Of a DNA stretch of 64,000 nt, positions 33,708 to 41,986 are shown piece by piece. Source of the DNA: G963665925 sp963676345 (GTDB taxonomy: Bacteria; Bacillota; Clostridia; Peptostreptococcales; Acidaminobacteraceae); the NCBI GenBank assembly GCA_963676345.2, contig CAXXTS010000004.1:310001-374000 (forward strand), in the 5' to 3' direction. The notes under the pieces were generated by a model. The model searched no databases. It saw only the letters and a list, made by a program, of their open reading frames with translations, and was not told the DNA's origin. The position numbers and the translations under genes are program-made. Position 1 is the stretch's first letter. Every line of letters begins with the position of its first letter.

Positions 33708-36198
33708 CCAACTCTCCCCCATTTACCGGAATCTTTATTCTAAACAAAACACCCTCACTAACATTTATACAGACAATCTGACCAGCCATATGATTTTCAA
33801 TAATCATTCTTGACATATACAGACCAATCCCCGTACCTTTCTCCTTGTTCTTTGTCGTGAAATACGGCTCAAACAGCTTTTCGAGGACGGGCGCCGCAAT
33901 AGGACTTCCATTATTAAAAATATCTACTACCACTGCATCCTCCTTGTCATAGGCGTCAATTCGAATCAGCCGTGCCTGTGTGCCATTATTGAGAATGGCA
34001 TCCTTAGCGTTGTCGAGTATATTGAAAAGTACCTGTGTAAACTCATTGGAGTAGCCATAGATGTGTTCAGTAGACGCCAAGTGGGTTTCAATTCGAATAT
34101 TATTAAGCTTGACAGTCTCTTCTATAAGTTCAATGGCAAACTCAATGGTGTCGTTTGGCGAGAACCGCTCCCACTCAGGATTTGGATTAAAGAAATAACG
34201 AAAATCATCAATGGTTTTTGCCATTTGATTGATAATACGTTTAGAGTCTGCCATCGACTCGTTAATTTCCATCAGTGTCAGTTCATCGTGTTCGCTTGCG
34301 TCTTTTAAGTTGGCCAGAATCAGTCCCAGATTATTAAGTGGTTGCTTCCACTGATGGGTAATGAGACCAATCATCTGGCCCATTTTGGCAAGTCTTGACT
34401 GATACACGATTACAGCATCTTTTTTTCGATTCTCTTCTACTTCGTCCCGAACCATTTGAATCAGATTTTCATTCATAAGTCTCAGCTTTTTAAGGGTTTC
34501 TTTACGCTCAGTGATATCGTGATTCATAAAGAGAACACCAATGATTTTGCCTGACTCATCATAAACCACATTTCCGTTTTGATAGACCCAAATGGTTGTC
34601 TCATCCGATGTTAAAAACCGAAACTCTATGCCAATAGACTCTCCATTCCATGCATAGTTTAAGGCGCGCTTGAAGTAGGCCTGGTCTTCTGGGTATACCC
34701 ACTGAATCAATTCATCAAGGCTATACTGTGTTTTTTCAAGGGCAAGTCCAAGAATCTGCTTCATTTCATCGGATATCAGAAATAGGCCTTCCTGAACATC
34801 CCACTCCCAAGTCCAGATTTGTGCAATTTTCTGTGCCTGCTGCAAGCTAACCTTTGTAATTTCAAGCTTCTTCTCAATGGCCTCCTTGTTACGGGCTTCG
34901 TTTTCTGCGAGTTCTACAAAGCGTTCCAGCGTAGAAGCAACCTGTATAGAGGCATTTTTCGTTTGCTTTTTCATATCTGCTAAAAACCGCGGATCCGCAC
35001 TTGCAGAATCGACAGTGTCTTCAACTTTTGTCATCAGTTCATAAATGTCTCCACGCATGGCGTCGACCGCTTTGACGAAAACACCCAAATCATCCTCACG
35101 GGAAAGCAGTTCCATTGGCATTTCACCTGAATAATCACCGGATTCTATACGCTTAAGTTGCTGAAGTGCACTTACAAGCGGTATGGAAAACCGATTTGAA
35201 AGTACTATGGCAAGGGCAATAAATACGATACTAAGTCCGCTGGAAAGCATAATAATCATGTCCCTGACGCGGTCTACGCTCTGTGTAATTTCTTCTGTCT
35301 CAATCATGGCTAGGTATTTCCACCCCAAATTATGTGAGGTGTAAATATTGGCACTATAAAGCTTATTTTGAAAAAGGATTTCAAAGCGCTCCGTGTCAGC
35401 GCGTGTCATAATTTCACTTTTATCATATCCAAGCGCTTCTATGGATTGAAAATTGAGATCGGAGTTTTGGGGGTGTGCTAAAATTGTCCCTTCTGAATCA
35501 ATTAGGATGACAAATCCACTGTGTCCAATGCGTTTTTTCTTAACCATTTCAGTGAGTCCATCCAGACTAACATCAACTGCCTGAATACCGATAACCTTGC
35601 CGCTACTATCTTCAATGACCTTTCCAGTTGTGATTACCGCCAATTCATCGGTGGCAATCGCGTAGTAAGGATCGGTCACAACCACTTGATCCTTTTGAGA
35701 CAAGATATGCTGATACCACTGTCTCATTCGAGGGTCATACTGTCTTTCAAGCTTGCTCTGGGGCCACTGAACATAGCCGCCTCCTTCTGAACCCAGATAC
35801 ACACAGACCACTTCTGGATGAGATAGAGCATAGTCCCTGAAGAGGGCGTAAATTTCTGCTTCTATGCCTCCATTTGAAGCCGGAGTCATTGGAATAAAAC
35901 CTTCTTCATCGAGCGGCTTGTTCATATAGGTGGTCAAGGTATGATCAATTTTCTTGACTGTGGTATTCTGTGCAAGAAATGCGCAGTCCTGACTGAGTCC
36001 ATTCAAATAGGCTGCAATATAATCATCTACCTGCATGACCTGTCGACGGGCAGAAGCCAGGTAGTTTTCCTCAATTTCATTCTGGGTGGATGTGAATACC
36101 ATGCTGCTGATGGTTGCAATAGGCATAATAATCATAAATAGAAAGGCAAGCATCATGCGATTTCTAGAATTGTCTAACAGTCTCTTCCAAGTTGACAT
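33700..36198 (-). CDS. sensor histidine kinase (Cache-HAMP-PAS-HATPase)
   Basis: An 832-residue membrane kinase. Hydrophobic segments near residues 20-40 and 305-325 bracket an extracellular Cache-type sensor (with YVQWPQSKLERQYDPRMRQW, typical of dCache). HAMP and coiled-coil sequence follow, and then a PAS domain with PAC end (about 450-580). The phospho-acceptor His is in GLITHQWKQPLNN, and the ATPase has the N box ILDNAKDAI and the G box KGTGIGLYMS. The start ATG at 36198 follows GGGGGGATGG. It is the first gene of the operon with the response regulator. The ligand is probably a small organic molecule (inference from Cache). Confidence 0.93.
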   Translation of the reverse strand: MSTWKRLLDNSRNRMMLAFLFMIIMPIATISSMVFTSTQNEIEENYLASARRQVMQVDDYIAAYLNGLSQDCAFLAQNTTVKKIDHTLTTYMNKPLDEEGFIPMTPASNGGIEAEIYALFRDYALSHPEVVCVYLGSEGGGYVQWPQSKLERQYDPRMRQWYQHILSQKDQVVVTDPYYAIATDELAVITTGKVIEDSSGKVIGIQAVDVSLDGLTEMVKKKRIGHSGFVILIDSEGTILAHPQNSDLNFQSIEALGYDKSEIMTRADTERFEILFQNKLYSANIYTSHNLGWKYLAMIETEEITQSVDRVRDMIIMLSSGLSIVFIALAIVLSNRFSIPLVSALQQLKRIESGDYSGEMPMELLSREDDLGVFVKAVDAMRGDIYELMTKVEDTVDSASADPRFLADMKKQTKNASIQVASTLERFVELAENEARNKEAIEKKLEITKVSLQQAQKIAQIWTWEWDVQEGLFLISDEMKQILGLALEKTQYSLDELIQWVYPEDQAYFKRALNYAWNGESIGIEFRFLTSDETTIWVYQNGNVVYDESGKIIGVLFMNHDITERKETLKKLRLMNENLIQMVRDEVEENRKKDAVIVYQSRLAKMGQMIGLITHQWKQPLNNLGLILANLKDASEHDELTLMEINESMADSKRIINQMAKTIDDFRYFFNPNPEWERFSPNDTIEFAIELIEETVKLNNIRIETHLASTEHIYGYSNEFTQVLFNILDNAKDAILNNGTQARLIRIDAYDKEDAVVVDIFNNGSPIAAPVLEKLFEPYFTTKNKEKGTGIGLYMSRMIIENHMAGQIVCINVSEGVLFRIKIPVNGGELDG

Positions 36199-36459
36199 AT
36201 ATCCATCCCCCCACCATACCTTCATACCACCACCTTAAACCACTAATTCATATACAGCAGCATGCACGCCTTTAAAGACGCAATTTTCTGAATAATATTA
36301 CCTTGCTTTCTCTATGTTACCATATAAACAAACTCTTTCTATCAATATTCTGGTTTTCTGTGTATTCTTAATTAAAATCTCTTATTGGGTTCAATACTTT
36401 ATCTAATTACCCATATAAGACTTGACTAGGTTTTCATTTCTATTTCGTCATTTTACATG

Positions 36460-36503
36460 CAAAAAGCACACACTCAAATCATATTTTGAGTGTGTGCTCT
36501 TAT
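36460..36503 (-). terminator. intrinsic terminator of the oxidative-stress operon
   Basis: The stem AGCACACACTCAAA/TTTGAGTGTGTGCT is followed on the minus strand by TTTTTGC. The gap 36199-36459 holds the kinase promoter region and no gene that I recognise. Confidence 0.8.
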
Positions 36504-36541
36504 GTTTATACAAATCTTGCAACGCGGCGTATGAATAAGCC

Positions 36542-37051
36542 CTATTCTGCTGCTGGAGGTGTAAATGTTCTTGTTGCCATTTCGCGGTCTAGCATAAGTA
36601 CAGCATTGCCCTGTCCACCAATGAACTTCAGCTGTGTTAGAATACCTTCTGCTGCAGCTTCCTCTTCGACCTGCTCATCAATGTACCACTGTAGGAAAGA
36701 CGATGTCGCATGATCGCGCTCTTCAATAGCAATATCCATCAGATTGTTGATTAAAGACGTTACATGGCGTTCATGCTCTAGTGTTTCTTCGAATACTTCA
36801 ACGATGCTCTCCCATGACGCTTTTGGTTTTTCAATCGCTTCAAGCTCCACGCGACCACCGCGCTCATTTAGGTAGTTGAAGAACTTCATTGCATGAAACT
36901 GCTCCTCTTCAAATTGAATACGCATCCAATTTGCAAAGCCAGCCAGATTCTCTTCTTCAAAATACGCTGACATCGATAGATATAGGTATGCTGAATACAT
37001 TTCTGCATTAATTTGTGCATTAATTGCGTCGGCTACTCTTTGATTAATCAT
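36542..37051 (-). CDS. non-heme ferritin
   Basis: A 169-residue ferritin of the bacterial FtnA type; it oxidises and stores iron. The ferroxidase ligands are recognisable in NAEMYSAYLYLSMSAYF (Glu), EEEQFHAMKFF (Glu, His) and WYIDEQVEEE (Gln, Glu). The start ATG at 37051 follows GGAGAGGT. It is the last gene of a run whr-rd-rd-perR-dfx-ftn on the minus strand, before a terminator; a private promoter in 37052-37179 cannot be ruled out. Confidence 0.95.
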   Translation of the reverse strand: MINQRVADAINAQINAEMYSAYLYLSMSAYFEEENLAGFANWMRIQFEEEQFHAMKFFNYLNERGGRVELEAIEKPKASWESIVEVFEETLEHERHVTSLINNLMDIAIEERDHATSSFLQWYIDEQVEEEAAAEGILTQLKFIGGQGNAVLMLDREMATRTFTPPAAE

Positions 37052-37179
37052 ATTTACCTCTCCTTTTATTACATCCAAAAAATGATTTACAAACTTCATA
37101 AAGCCTGCCAGTATTACGCCAGCAGGCTTAGGGTCGTCGACAAAGTCAACATGTATAAGACTTTATTTAAACCGCCTTA

Positions 37180-37560
37180 TTATTTTTCATTCTTCCATAG
37201 ACCATGGAGGTTACAGTATTCTCTTGCCACAACTTCTTTGGCATCTGTCTTAAATACTGCTACTGGCTCATCACCTGGATTTAGGTGCTTACGAAGCACT
37301 TCGTCACCAGCAACGAGTTCAATCCACTCAATGTAGTGTGCGTCAGTCATAGGATGGAGTGTAGAACCCACTGTTACCTTGTAACCGCCGTCAACTGCTT
37401 CGATCATTGGAACGTGCTTTTCTGTTGATTGATCAGCAGTCTTTTCTTCGAGCAGAACCATCTCATGACCGCAGCAAACTGGAATAGAAGCGCCACCATG
37501 GAAAACTTCTACGACGTTGCCACAATGCTCACATTTATAGATTTCTAATCTCTTTGGCAT
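37180..37560 (-). CDS. dfx: desulfoferrodoxin (superoxide reductase)
   Basis: A 126-residue two-domain (class I) desulfoferrodoxin that reduces superoxide to H2O2. The N-terminal desulforedoxin centre has YKCEHCGN and VCCGH supplying four Cys. The C-terminal superoxide reductase centre has the His and Cys ligands in KHVP, STLHPMTDAHYIEWIEL and REYCNLHGLW. It starts at ATG 37560 with GAGGAG upstream. It sits directly after perR in the PerR operon and probably takes electrons from the neighbouring rubredoxins. Confidence 0.97.
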   Translation of the reverse strand: MPKRLEIYKCEHCGNVVEVFHGGASIPVCCGHEMVLLEEKTADQSTEKHVPMIEAVDGGYKVTVGSTLHPMTDAHYIEWIELVAGDEVLRKHLNPGDEPVAVFKTDAKEVVAREYCNLHGLWKNEK

Positions 37561-37596
37561 AATAACTCCTCCTCAACTTCTATGTATTTATATACA

Positions 37597-38019
37597 TTAA
37601 CTGTTTTTTTCTAAACACGCACTACAGGTTCCTCTGAAATAAATATGCTGTTCAGTTACGGTACAACCCTCAAGCTGTGTAATTTGAAGGGCACTTACAT
37701 CCGTTCTGAAATCTAGAACATGACCGCACATATCACATTTAAAATGTCCATGTACTGACGTATCTGCATCATATCGCGTTTCATTTTCCTCAATGGTAAT
37801 CAGCAGCGCGATGTTGTTTTTAACAAATAAATTCAGTGTGTTATACACTGTTGTCTTCGACAGGGTTGGAATACTTGGCAATAATGCTCTGTAAATTGTA
37901 TCCACAGTGGGGTGTGCCGTCGTTCCCATTAGATATTCGTAAATCTTAATTCTCTGATAAGATGGTTTTATGTTGTTAGACTTAAGAAAATCCCCGATAT
38001 TTTCAACTTGAATAGTCAT
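37597..38019 (-). CDS. perR: Fur family transcriptional repressor, PerR type
   Basis: A 140-residue Fur-family regulator. The N-terminal winged helix contains NNIKPSYQRIKIYEYL and the wing TLSKTTVYNTLNLF. The dimer domain has the metal-sensing HGHFKCDMCGHV and a second zinc pair in TCSAC. The context (rubredoxins, desulfoferrodoxin, ferritin) makes it a peroxide sensor PerR rather than an iron-uptake Fur. I chose ATG 38019, preceded by GAGAGGAAAC; the frame runs on upstream without a Shine-Dalgarno. A PerR-type palindrome at the operon promoter implies autoregulation. Confidence 0.9.
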   Translation of the reverse strand: MTIQVENIGDFLKSNNIKPSYQRIKIYEYLMGTTAHPTVDTIYRALLPSIPTLSKTTVYNTLNLFVKNNIALLITIEENETRYDADTSVHGHFKCDMCGHVLDFRTDVSALQITQLEGCTVTEQHIYFRGTCSACLEKNS

Positions 38020-38057
38020 TAGCAACCGTTTCCTCTCTCTTGAATTTTTACGAAAGA

Positions 38058-38219
38058 TTACTCGGCTACAATGAACATATCTTTGCCAACACCGCAAACT
38101 GGGCATACCCAATCTTCTGGAATGTCTTCAAATGCTGTTCCTGGTGCAATACCACCATCTGGATCGCCTTCTGCTGGATCATAAATATAGCCGCATGGTT
38201 CGCATTCGTATTTTTTCAT
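38058..38219 (-). CDS. rubredoxin (copy 1)
   Basis: A 53-residue rubredoxin, MKKYECEPCGYIYDPAEGD at the start and EDWVCPVCGVGKDMF at the end, with four Cys ligating one iron. It differs from copy 2 mainly in the first 12 residues and the tail. It is the likely electron donor to desulfoferrodoxin and rubrerythrin. It has its own GGAGATG-type RBS and lies 38 bp before perR. Confidence 0.96.
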   Translation of the reverse strand: MKKYECEPCGYIYDPAEGDPDGGIAPGTAFEDIPEDWVCPVCGVGKDMFIVAE

Positions 38220-38323
38220 CTTCTTCATCTCCTATTTCAAAACCTGGGAGAACAACGGTTTTGTCAGTTGTTCTCCCATTAACATTGTTCTTCCTAGATT
38301 AATTTACTTATGTAGCAATGGAA

Positions 38324-38482
38324 TTACTCTACTGGCTCGAACATGTCTTTGCCAACACCGCAAACTGGGCATACCCAATCTTCTGGAATATCTTCAAACG
38401 CTGTTCCTGGTGCGATTCCGCCATCTGGATCGCCTACTGCTGGATCATACTCCCATTGACATGCAACACATACATACTTCAT
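38324..38482 (-). CDS. rubredoxin (copy 2)
   Basis: A 52-residue rubredoxin with CVACQWEYDPAVGD and EDWVCPVCGVGKDMF. The ATG at 38482 follows GAGGAGGCC; an in-frame extension of ten codons upstream contains this RBS and is not likely used. The central 30 residues and their DNA are nearly identical to copy 1, pointing to a recent tandem duplication. Confidence 0.96.
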   Translation of the reverse strand: MKYVCVACQWEYDPAVGDPDGGIAPGTAFEDIPEDWVCPVCGVGKDMFEPVE

Positions 38483-38621
38483 ATTCTTGGCCTCCTCATT
38501 TAATGTTATTACCATTAACTATCTCTAACTCTTTTACCCTGATTTCATTTTAATATTCACCATTTTGAATTTCAAGGTTTTGGATTACATTGTAGTATAT
38601 TCTAAAAAAAAATGGTTCTAA

Positions 38622-38807
38622 TTACTCACTTATTGCATAAAAACAACGTTTAGGCGAGTAAATTTTTTCTTCTTTTTTAAGTTGCTTAATCGCTTTATCA
38701 ACTTCTTTTCTGTCAAGCTCAGCACGAAGTGCAACTTCACCTGGACGAACCGGTTCCTCAGCCTCAGCAAAAACTTTCAAGACTTTATCTACTGTTTCCA
38801 CACTCAC
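38622..38807 (-). CDS. small winged-helix DNA-binding-like protein, 61 aa
   Basis: This 61-residue protein is essentially one winged helix-turn-helix domain: ETVDKVLKVFAEAEEPVRPG, then a recognition-like helix EVDKAIKQLKKEEK, then a short wing ending SPKRCFYAIS. It begins at ATG 38807 with AGGAGG upstream. It is the first gene of the rubredoxin-perR-dfx-ferritin operon. A regulatory role in that operon is plausible but not shown. Confidence 0.75.
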   Translation of the reverse strand: MSVETVDKVLKVFAEAEEPVRPGEVALRAELDRKEVDKAIKQLKKEEKIYSPKRCFYAISE

Positions 38808-38849
38808 GACCTCCTTCGATAGTCAACAAATTTTAATTCGTTTTAAATT

Positions 38850-38896
38850 TGTAACGATTACAAATTTATATTAGCATACTAGAGTAATTCTGTAAA
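38850..38896 (-). promoter_or_regulatory. promoter of the oxidative-stress operon with PerR-type operator
   Basis: Minus-strand TTTACA (38891-38896) and TAATAT (38868-38873) are 17 bp apart. TGTAAC-G-ATTACA at 38850-38862, flanked by AAATT on both sides, overlaps the expected start site. It differs by one base from the palindrome at the rubrerythrin promoter. Confidence 0.7.
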
Positions 38897-38915
38897 GTAT
38901 TTTGAACGAACTTTT

Positions 38916-39560
38916 CTAATATAATTTGATCCGCTTGGAATCCAACTGTATCAGAAGGCCATCCTGGGCCATTCGGTGAAGCTCTCTAGAAAGGGATGTC
39001 CGTGCTACGCCAAAACGCTCTGCCAGTTCCGTCTTCGTCACCATCAGCTCTATGACCCGATCTGTATTCCCCTGAACTTCCAGTATTTCTTCAAAATAGG
39101 CCAGCAGCTTTTCACGCAGGGTTCCAGTCGAGGTTTTATTGACCGCACTTATAAGGACATTTGCCTTATCTGAAATTTCTTTTAAAAGGGCGCACAAGAA
39201 AAATGTATTGTCTTTACACCAGCCTAAGAGTGTTTGGGGATCTATCTGAAGCAACCGGCAGTCCGTCTGTGCTATAATCGACATCGGATAAGTGCTTTTC
39301 GATGAAAAAATCAAATTGGCCCCAATCACATCTCCGCTTACAAAGCGCTCAATCATGAGGGTCCGCCCTTCTCGGTCATACCTTTTTACATGCAGATGAC
39401 CTTCAAGAATATATTCTGCTATCGTGCAGGGATCGCCCTCCAAGTGAATAACTTGTCCCTTAGTACATGTCTTTATGTTGGGATTTTTCTGAATGAATGT
39501 ATCCCACTGCCCACTTGTCAGTGTACTCAGCATGCCCTTATTTTCTTTGAGGATAGCCAT
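38916..39560 (-). CDS. Crp/Fnr family transcriptional regulator
   Basis: A 214-residue regulator. A cyclic-nucleotide-type beta-barrel occupies residues about 20-130 (GQVIHLEGDPCTIAEYILEG). A C-terminal Crp helix-turn-helix has VTKTELAERFGVARTSLSRE. It lacks the N-terminal cysteine cluster of Fnr. The ATG at 39560 follows AAAGGAGG. It is divergent from the cupin gene, and a TGTGACATATGTAACA palindrome lies between them, so the regulator probably controls both. Confidence 0.92.
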   Translation of the reverse strand: MAILKENKGMLSTLTSGQWDTFIQKNPNIKTCTKGQVIHLEGDPCTIAEYILEGHLHVKRYDREGRTLMIERFVSGDVIGANLIFSSKSTYPMSIIAQTDCRLLQIDPQTLLGWCKDNTFFLCALLKEISDKANVLISAVNKTSTGTLREKLLAYFEEILEVQGNTDRVIELMVTKTELAERFGVARTSLSRELHRMAQDGLLIQLDSKRIKLY

Positions 39561-39624
39561 ATTGCCTCCTTTACTGGTTCGAATGTGTTCAAAATTTAGA
39601 GGTGGATAATTTATAATCATAAAA

Positions 39625-39642
39625 GTGTGACATATGTAACAC
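39625..39642. promoter_or_regulatory. Crp/Fnr-type operator between regulator and cupin
   Basis: GTGTGACATATGTAACAC is an imperfect 18-bp palindrome with Crp/Fnr-like half-sites, midway between the divergent Crp-type and cupin genes. Confidence 0.55.
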
Positions 39643-39689
39643 CTATACCCTTTTATTATACGATACCCTCTCTTTAGGAGGTAATAAAA

Positions 39690-40007
39690 ATGAAAAAAAC
39701 ACCCTTTATACAAACCTACTCATCAAAAACAATCGAGAAGCTGATTGGTGATCCGGATATCATGATTAACCACTTCATGTTTGCACAAGGCGAAGGTCTG
39801 CCCGTTCATAAATCAAACTCAAATGTCTACATGATTGTTCTGCAGGGAACACTCTCCCTTGAACTTGACGGCGTAGACGAAACCCACCATGCAGGGCAAG
39901 TTCTCACCATCCCATACGGCTTAAAAATGCACGTTCGCAATACGGGTACTGACCTGCTTGAGATGTTTGTTATCAAGGCCCCCCATCCAGATTTTTATGA
40001 AGTGTAA
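39690..40007 (+). CDS. cupin domain protein
   Basis: A 105-residue single-domain cupin. The first motif is reduced (GEGLPVHKSNSNVYMIVLQG) and the second is HAGQVLTIPYGLKMHVRN. Only two His and a weak Glu position can be seen, so metal binding is possible but not certain. The start ATG follows TTAGGAGG. It is monocistronic, divergent from a Crp/Fnr regulator, and ends at a strong terminator. Function is unknown. Confidence 0.85.
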   Translation: MKKTPFIQTYSSKTIEKLIGDPDIMINHFMFAQGEGLPVHKSNSNVYMIVLQGTLSLELDGVDETHHAGQVLTIPYGLKMHVRNTGTDLLEMFVIKAPHPDFYEV

Positions 40008-40038
40008 ACCCCACATGGGTATTTCGCACAGGCAATAT

Positions 40039-40076
40039 AAAACGAGCTGCACAGGACATCGTGCAGCTCGTTTTAC
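40039..40076. terminator. intrinsic terminator after the cupin gene
   Basis: The perfect 14-bp stem AAAACGAGCTGCAC with an 8-nt loop is followed by a T run on both strands. It is shared with the convergent DUF1576 gene. Confidence 0.85.
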
Positions 40077-40110
40077 GTTTAGTCTATTAAGTCATTATTC
40101 ACATTGTATT

Positions 40111-41391
40111 CTAGGATGATTCTTCACTCAATTTAAATGGTGCCGTTTTTGAGCGTTGGCGTTCATCAAAGAATTTTAGAACAGGCAGCAGAATCATTGC
40201 AACAATACCTGCTGAAAATCCATTGTTATAGAGATTCAAGCCTCCATGCAAACCGCCCACATTGAGCACCACCGACATGTGAATGAAGGCAGCCAGTATA
40301 CCTGCTCCCCATCCGTAACGTCCAGCGAACGGCGCGAGTGCCGTTCCAAATAGGGCAGCCAGCTGAATAGATGGATCGGTAATATGCCATATCTTTGTAA
40401 ATGCCCCGATGTATATACCTGCAAATATGGGCAGAATGTTCATAAAGTGCTTTCCAGCCGCACCAAAACCAACAATGGTGAGTACGCCCCCCAGCGTTGG
40501 GCCGTTTAAATCACCACCCACAAATAGAAGATATGTTGTCGCAAGCATGCCATTGAGACCCATGTTGATCAGAATGACACCTGAACCGTACTCTTTTAAA
40601 TAATCCACCGGCGCTCTGCCCGAAGTCGCAACTAACCGCTTAAACCCCTTAAAGGCCTTGGGATTCCAGTACTGCCCCGCAATAATCATAAGGCCAAAAA
40701 GTGTGTTCATAAAGGCGAAAAGCACAAACTGATGGTCTGTATTCCAAATGAGCCGTGGCTCTGGCAGATAGCCGTAAGACTTAAATATTGAGACGAAAAC
40801 TGTCCCGATAATACCCGCAGCGAAACCGACATTATAAAGGTTATATCCGTCGTGAGTACGCTTGATCCAACTACTGACTATGGGCAGTATAAAGCCCGTC
40901 AGTACACCTGCCGATATGCCGGCAATCCACCCAAAGGGCTCTGGTGTTGATGCAGAGTAAATTAAATCACTCACCATGGGTGCCATAGCTGTACCAAATA
41001 ATCCAACGGTCCAAACCGCCTTGAGGGGTATTTTAAATATCCAGCTGTGTAAAACAATCCCGATGAGTATAAACCAAACATTGAACAAGTTCTTCCCAAA
41101 TAGCGCGAATCCCATAACGAGAAACAAGGCTGCTAAAGTTACGCCATCCGCCTCTTCTTTAATATGCACTGTAAGAATGGTAAGGATCAGTCCGAGTATT
41201 CCCGCATTTACAAATGCGCCTCCCAGTCCGCCAATAACAATATAGTCCGTAATCAGTGTACTGGGTTCAAAGATAATTCTTGAAATACCCTCCAGTATTT
41301 CTGGCAAGGGCTCTACAATAAAACCCCATAACAAAAATGCCACGGCAATGCCAACAGGCAAAAGCCACGGGCTAATCCATTTTTTCTTCAT
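40111..41391 (-). CDS. DUF1576 membrane protein
   Basis: A 426-residue membrane protein with about ten hydrophobic segments and two internally similar halves. GYNLYNVGFAAGIIGT and GGLNLYNNGFSAGIVAM mark equivalent positions, a pattern of transport proteins with inverted or tandem repeats. From recall it fits DUF1576 (function unknown). The start ATG at 41391 has GGAGAC upstream. It is transcribed with a long, structured leader and alone. Confidence 0.8.
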   Translation of the reverse strand: MKKKWISPWLLPVGIAVAFLLWGFIVEPLPEILEGISRIIFEPSTLITDYIVIGGLGGAFVNAGILGLILTILTVHIKEEADGVTLAALFLVMGFALFGKNLFNVWFILIGIVLHSWIFKIPLKAVWTVGLFGTAMAPMVSDLIYSASTPEPFGWIAGISAGVLTGFILPIVSSWIKRTHDGYNLYNVGFAAGIIGTVFVSIFKSYGYLPEPRLIWNTDHQFVLFAFMNTLFGLMIIAGQYWNPKAFKGFKRLVATSGRAPVDYLKEYGSGVILINMGLNGMLATTYLLFVGGDLNGPTLGGVLTIVGFGAAGKHFMNILPIFAGIYIGAFTKIWHITDPSIQLAALFGTALAPFAGRYGWGAGILAAFIHMSVVLNVGGLHGGLNLYNNGFSAGIVAMILLPVLKFFDERQRSKTAPFKLSEESS

Positions 41392-41515
41392 ATATCAGTC
41401 TCCTATTTTTAGACCCTGAGGTCTATAGTATGCACTGGCACCTTGCCAGCAGTTAGGTTCCCACTCCCTGTGTCTACAGCAAACAGCGCTGAATACAACA
41501 ATAGCTGAGTTGAGT
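41392..41515 (-). promoter_or_regulatory. structured leader of the DUF1576 gene
   Basis: On the minus strand three consecutive hairpins precede the start codon: CTGT-AGAC-ACAG, CTGGCA-AGG-TGCCAG and TAGACC-TCA-GGGTCTA, the last ending 18 nt before ATG. Between them is the unpaired GGGAGTGGGAACCTAACTG. This could be a cis-regulatory RNA, but I do not recognise a known riboswitch class. Confidence 0.35.
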
Positions 41516-41636
41516 ATAATTATGCCTATTTTATCAACCCCTCACTTCCTTAGCAATAGATTTGAATGTATTTTTTATGAATATATGTTCAAGTGTTTGT
41601 TTCAGGGTTGTAATGGTATATTTATGAAAAAAACAC

Positions 41637-41880
41637 AGTGCAACCTCCGGTTGCCCATGTTTTAAATCTACATTTCTTTTGAACTATAAGAAATCCAGTG
41701 CAACCTCCGGTTGCCCATGTTTCAAATCTACATTTCTTTTAAACTATAAGAAATCCAGTGCAACCTCCGGTTGCCCATGTCGCGAGACGCGCCATATATT
41801 CCGACAAGAAGAGCGCCCATTTCGAGCCATACTCCAAATGGGCGCTCTTCTTGTCGGAATGCATTTCTTTGTCTTTCACG
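41637..41880 (-). repeat. terminator-associated hairpin element, copy B
   Basis: Two exact-length 60-bp tandem units (41637-41756, two mismatches) and the start of a third carry AGTGCAACCTCCGGTTGCCC. The third unit continues into CGCGAGACGCGCC and a perfect 25-bp palindrome (arms 41798-41822 and 41836-41860, 13-nt loop). After it come GCATTTCTTTGTC and the T-tract of the csoR terminator. The right-hand box matches copies A and C. The arms share GCGCCCATTT with copy C, otherwise the sequence differs. Confidence 0.75.
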
Positions 41881-41913
41881 AAAAAAAAAGCCACTCTCAA
41901 AGAGAGCGGCTTT
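41881..41913 (-). terminator. intrinsic terminator of the csoR-family gene
   Basis: On the minus strand AAAGCCGCTCTC pairs with GAGAGTGGCTTT (one wobble) and is followed by nine T. Element B begins at this T-tract. Confidence 0.85.
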
Positions 41914-41986
41914 AGGCCAAATCATATCCAATTTCCGCAGAATGCTTTATTCTACTGGGTCTTGCTTGTAAAATTATGGTTTATCT

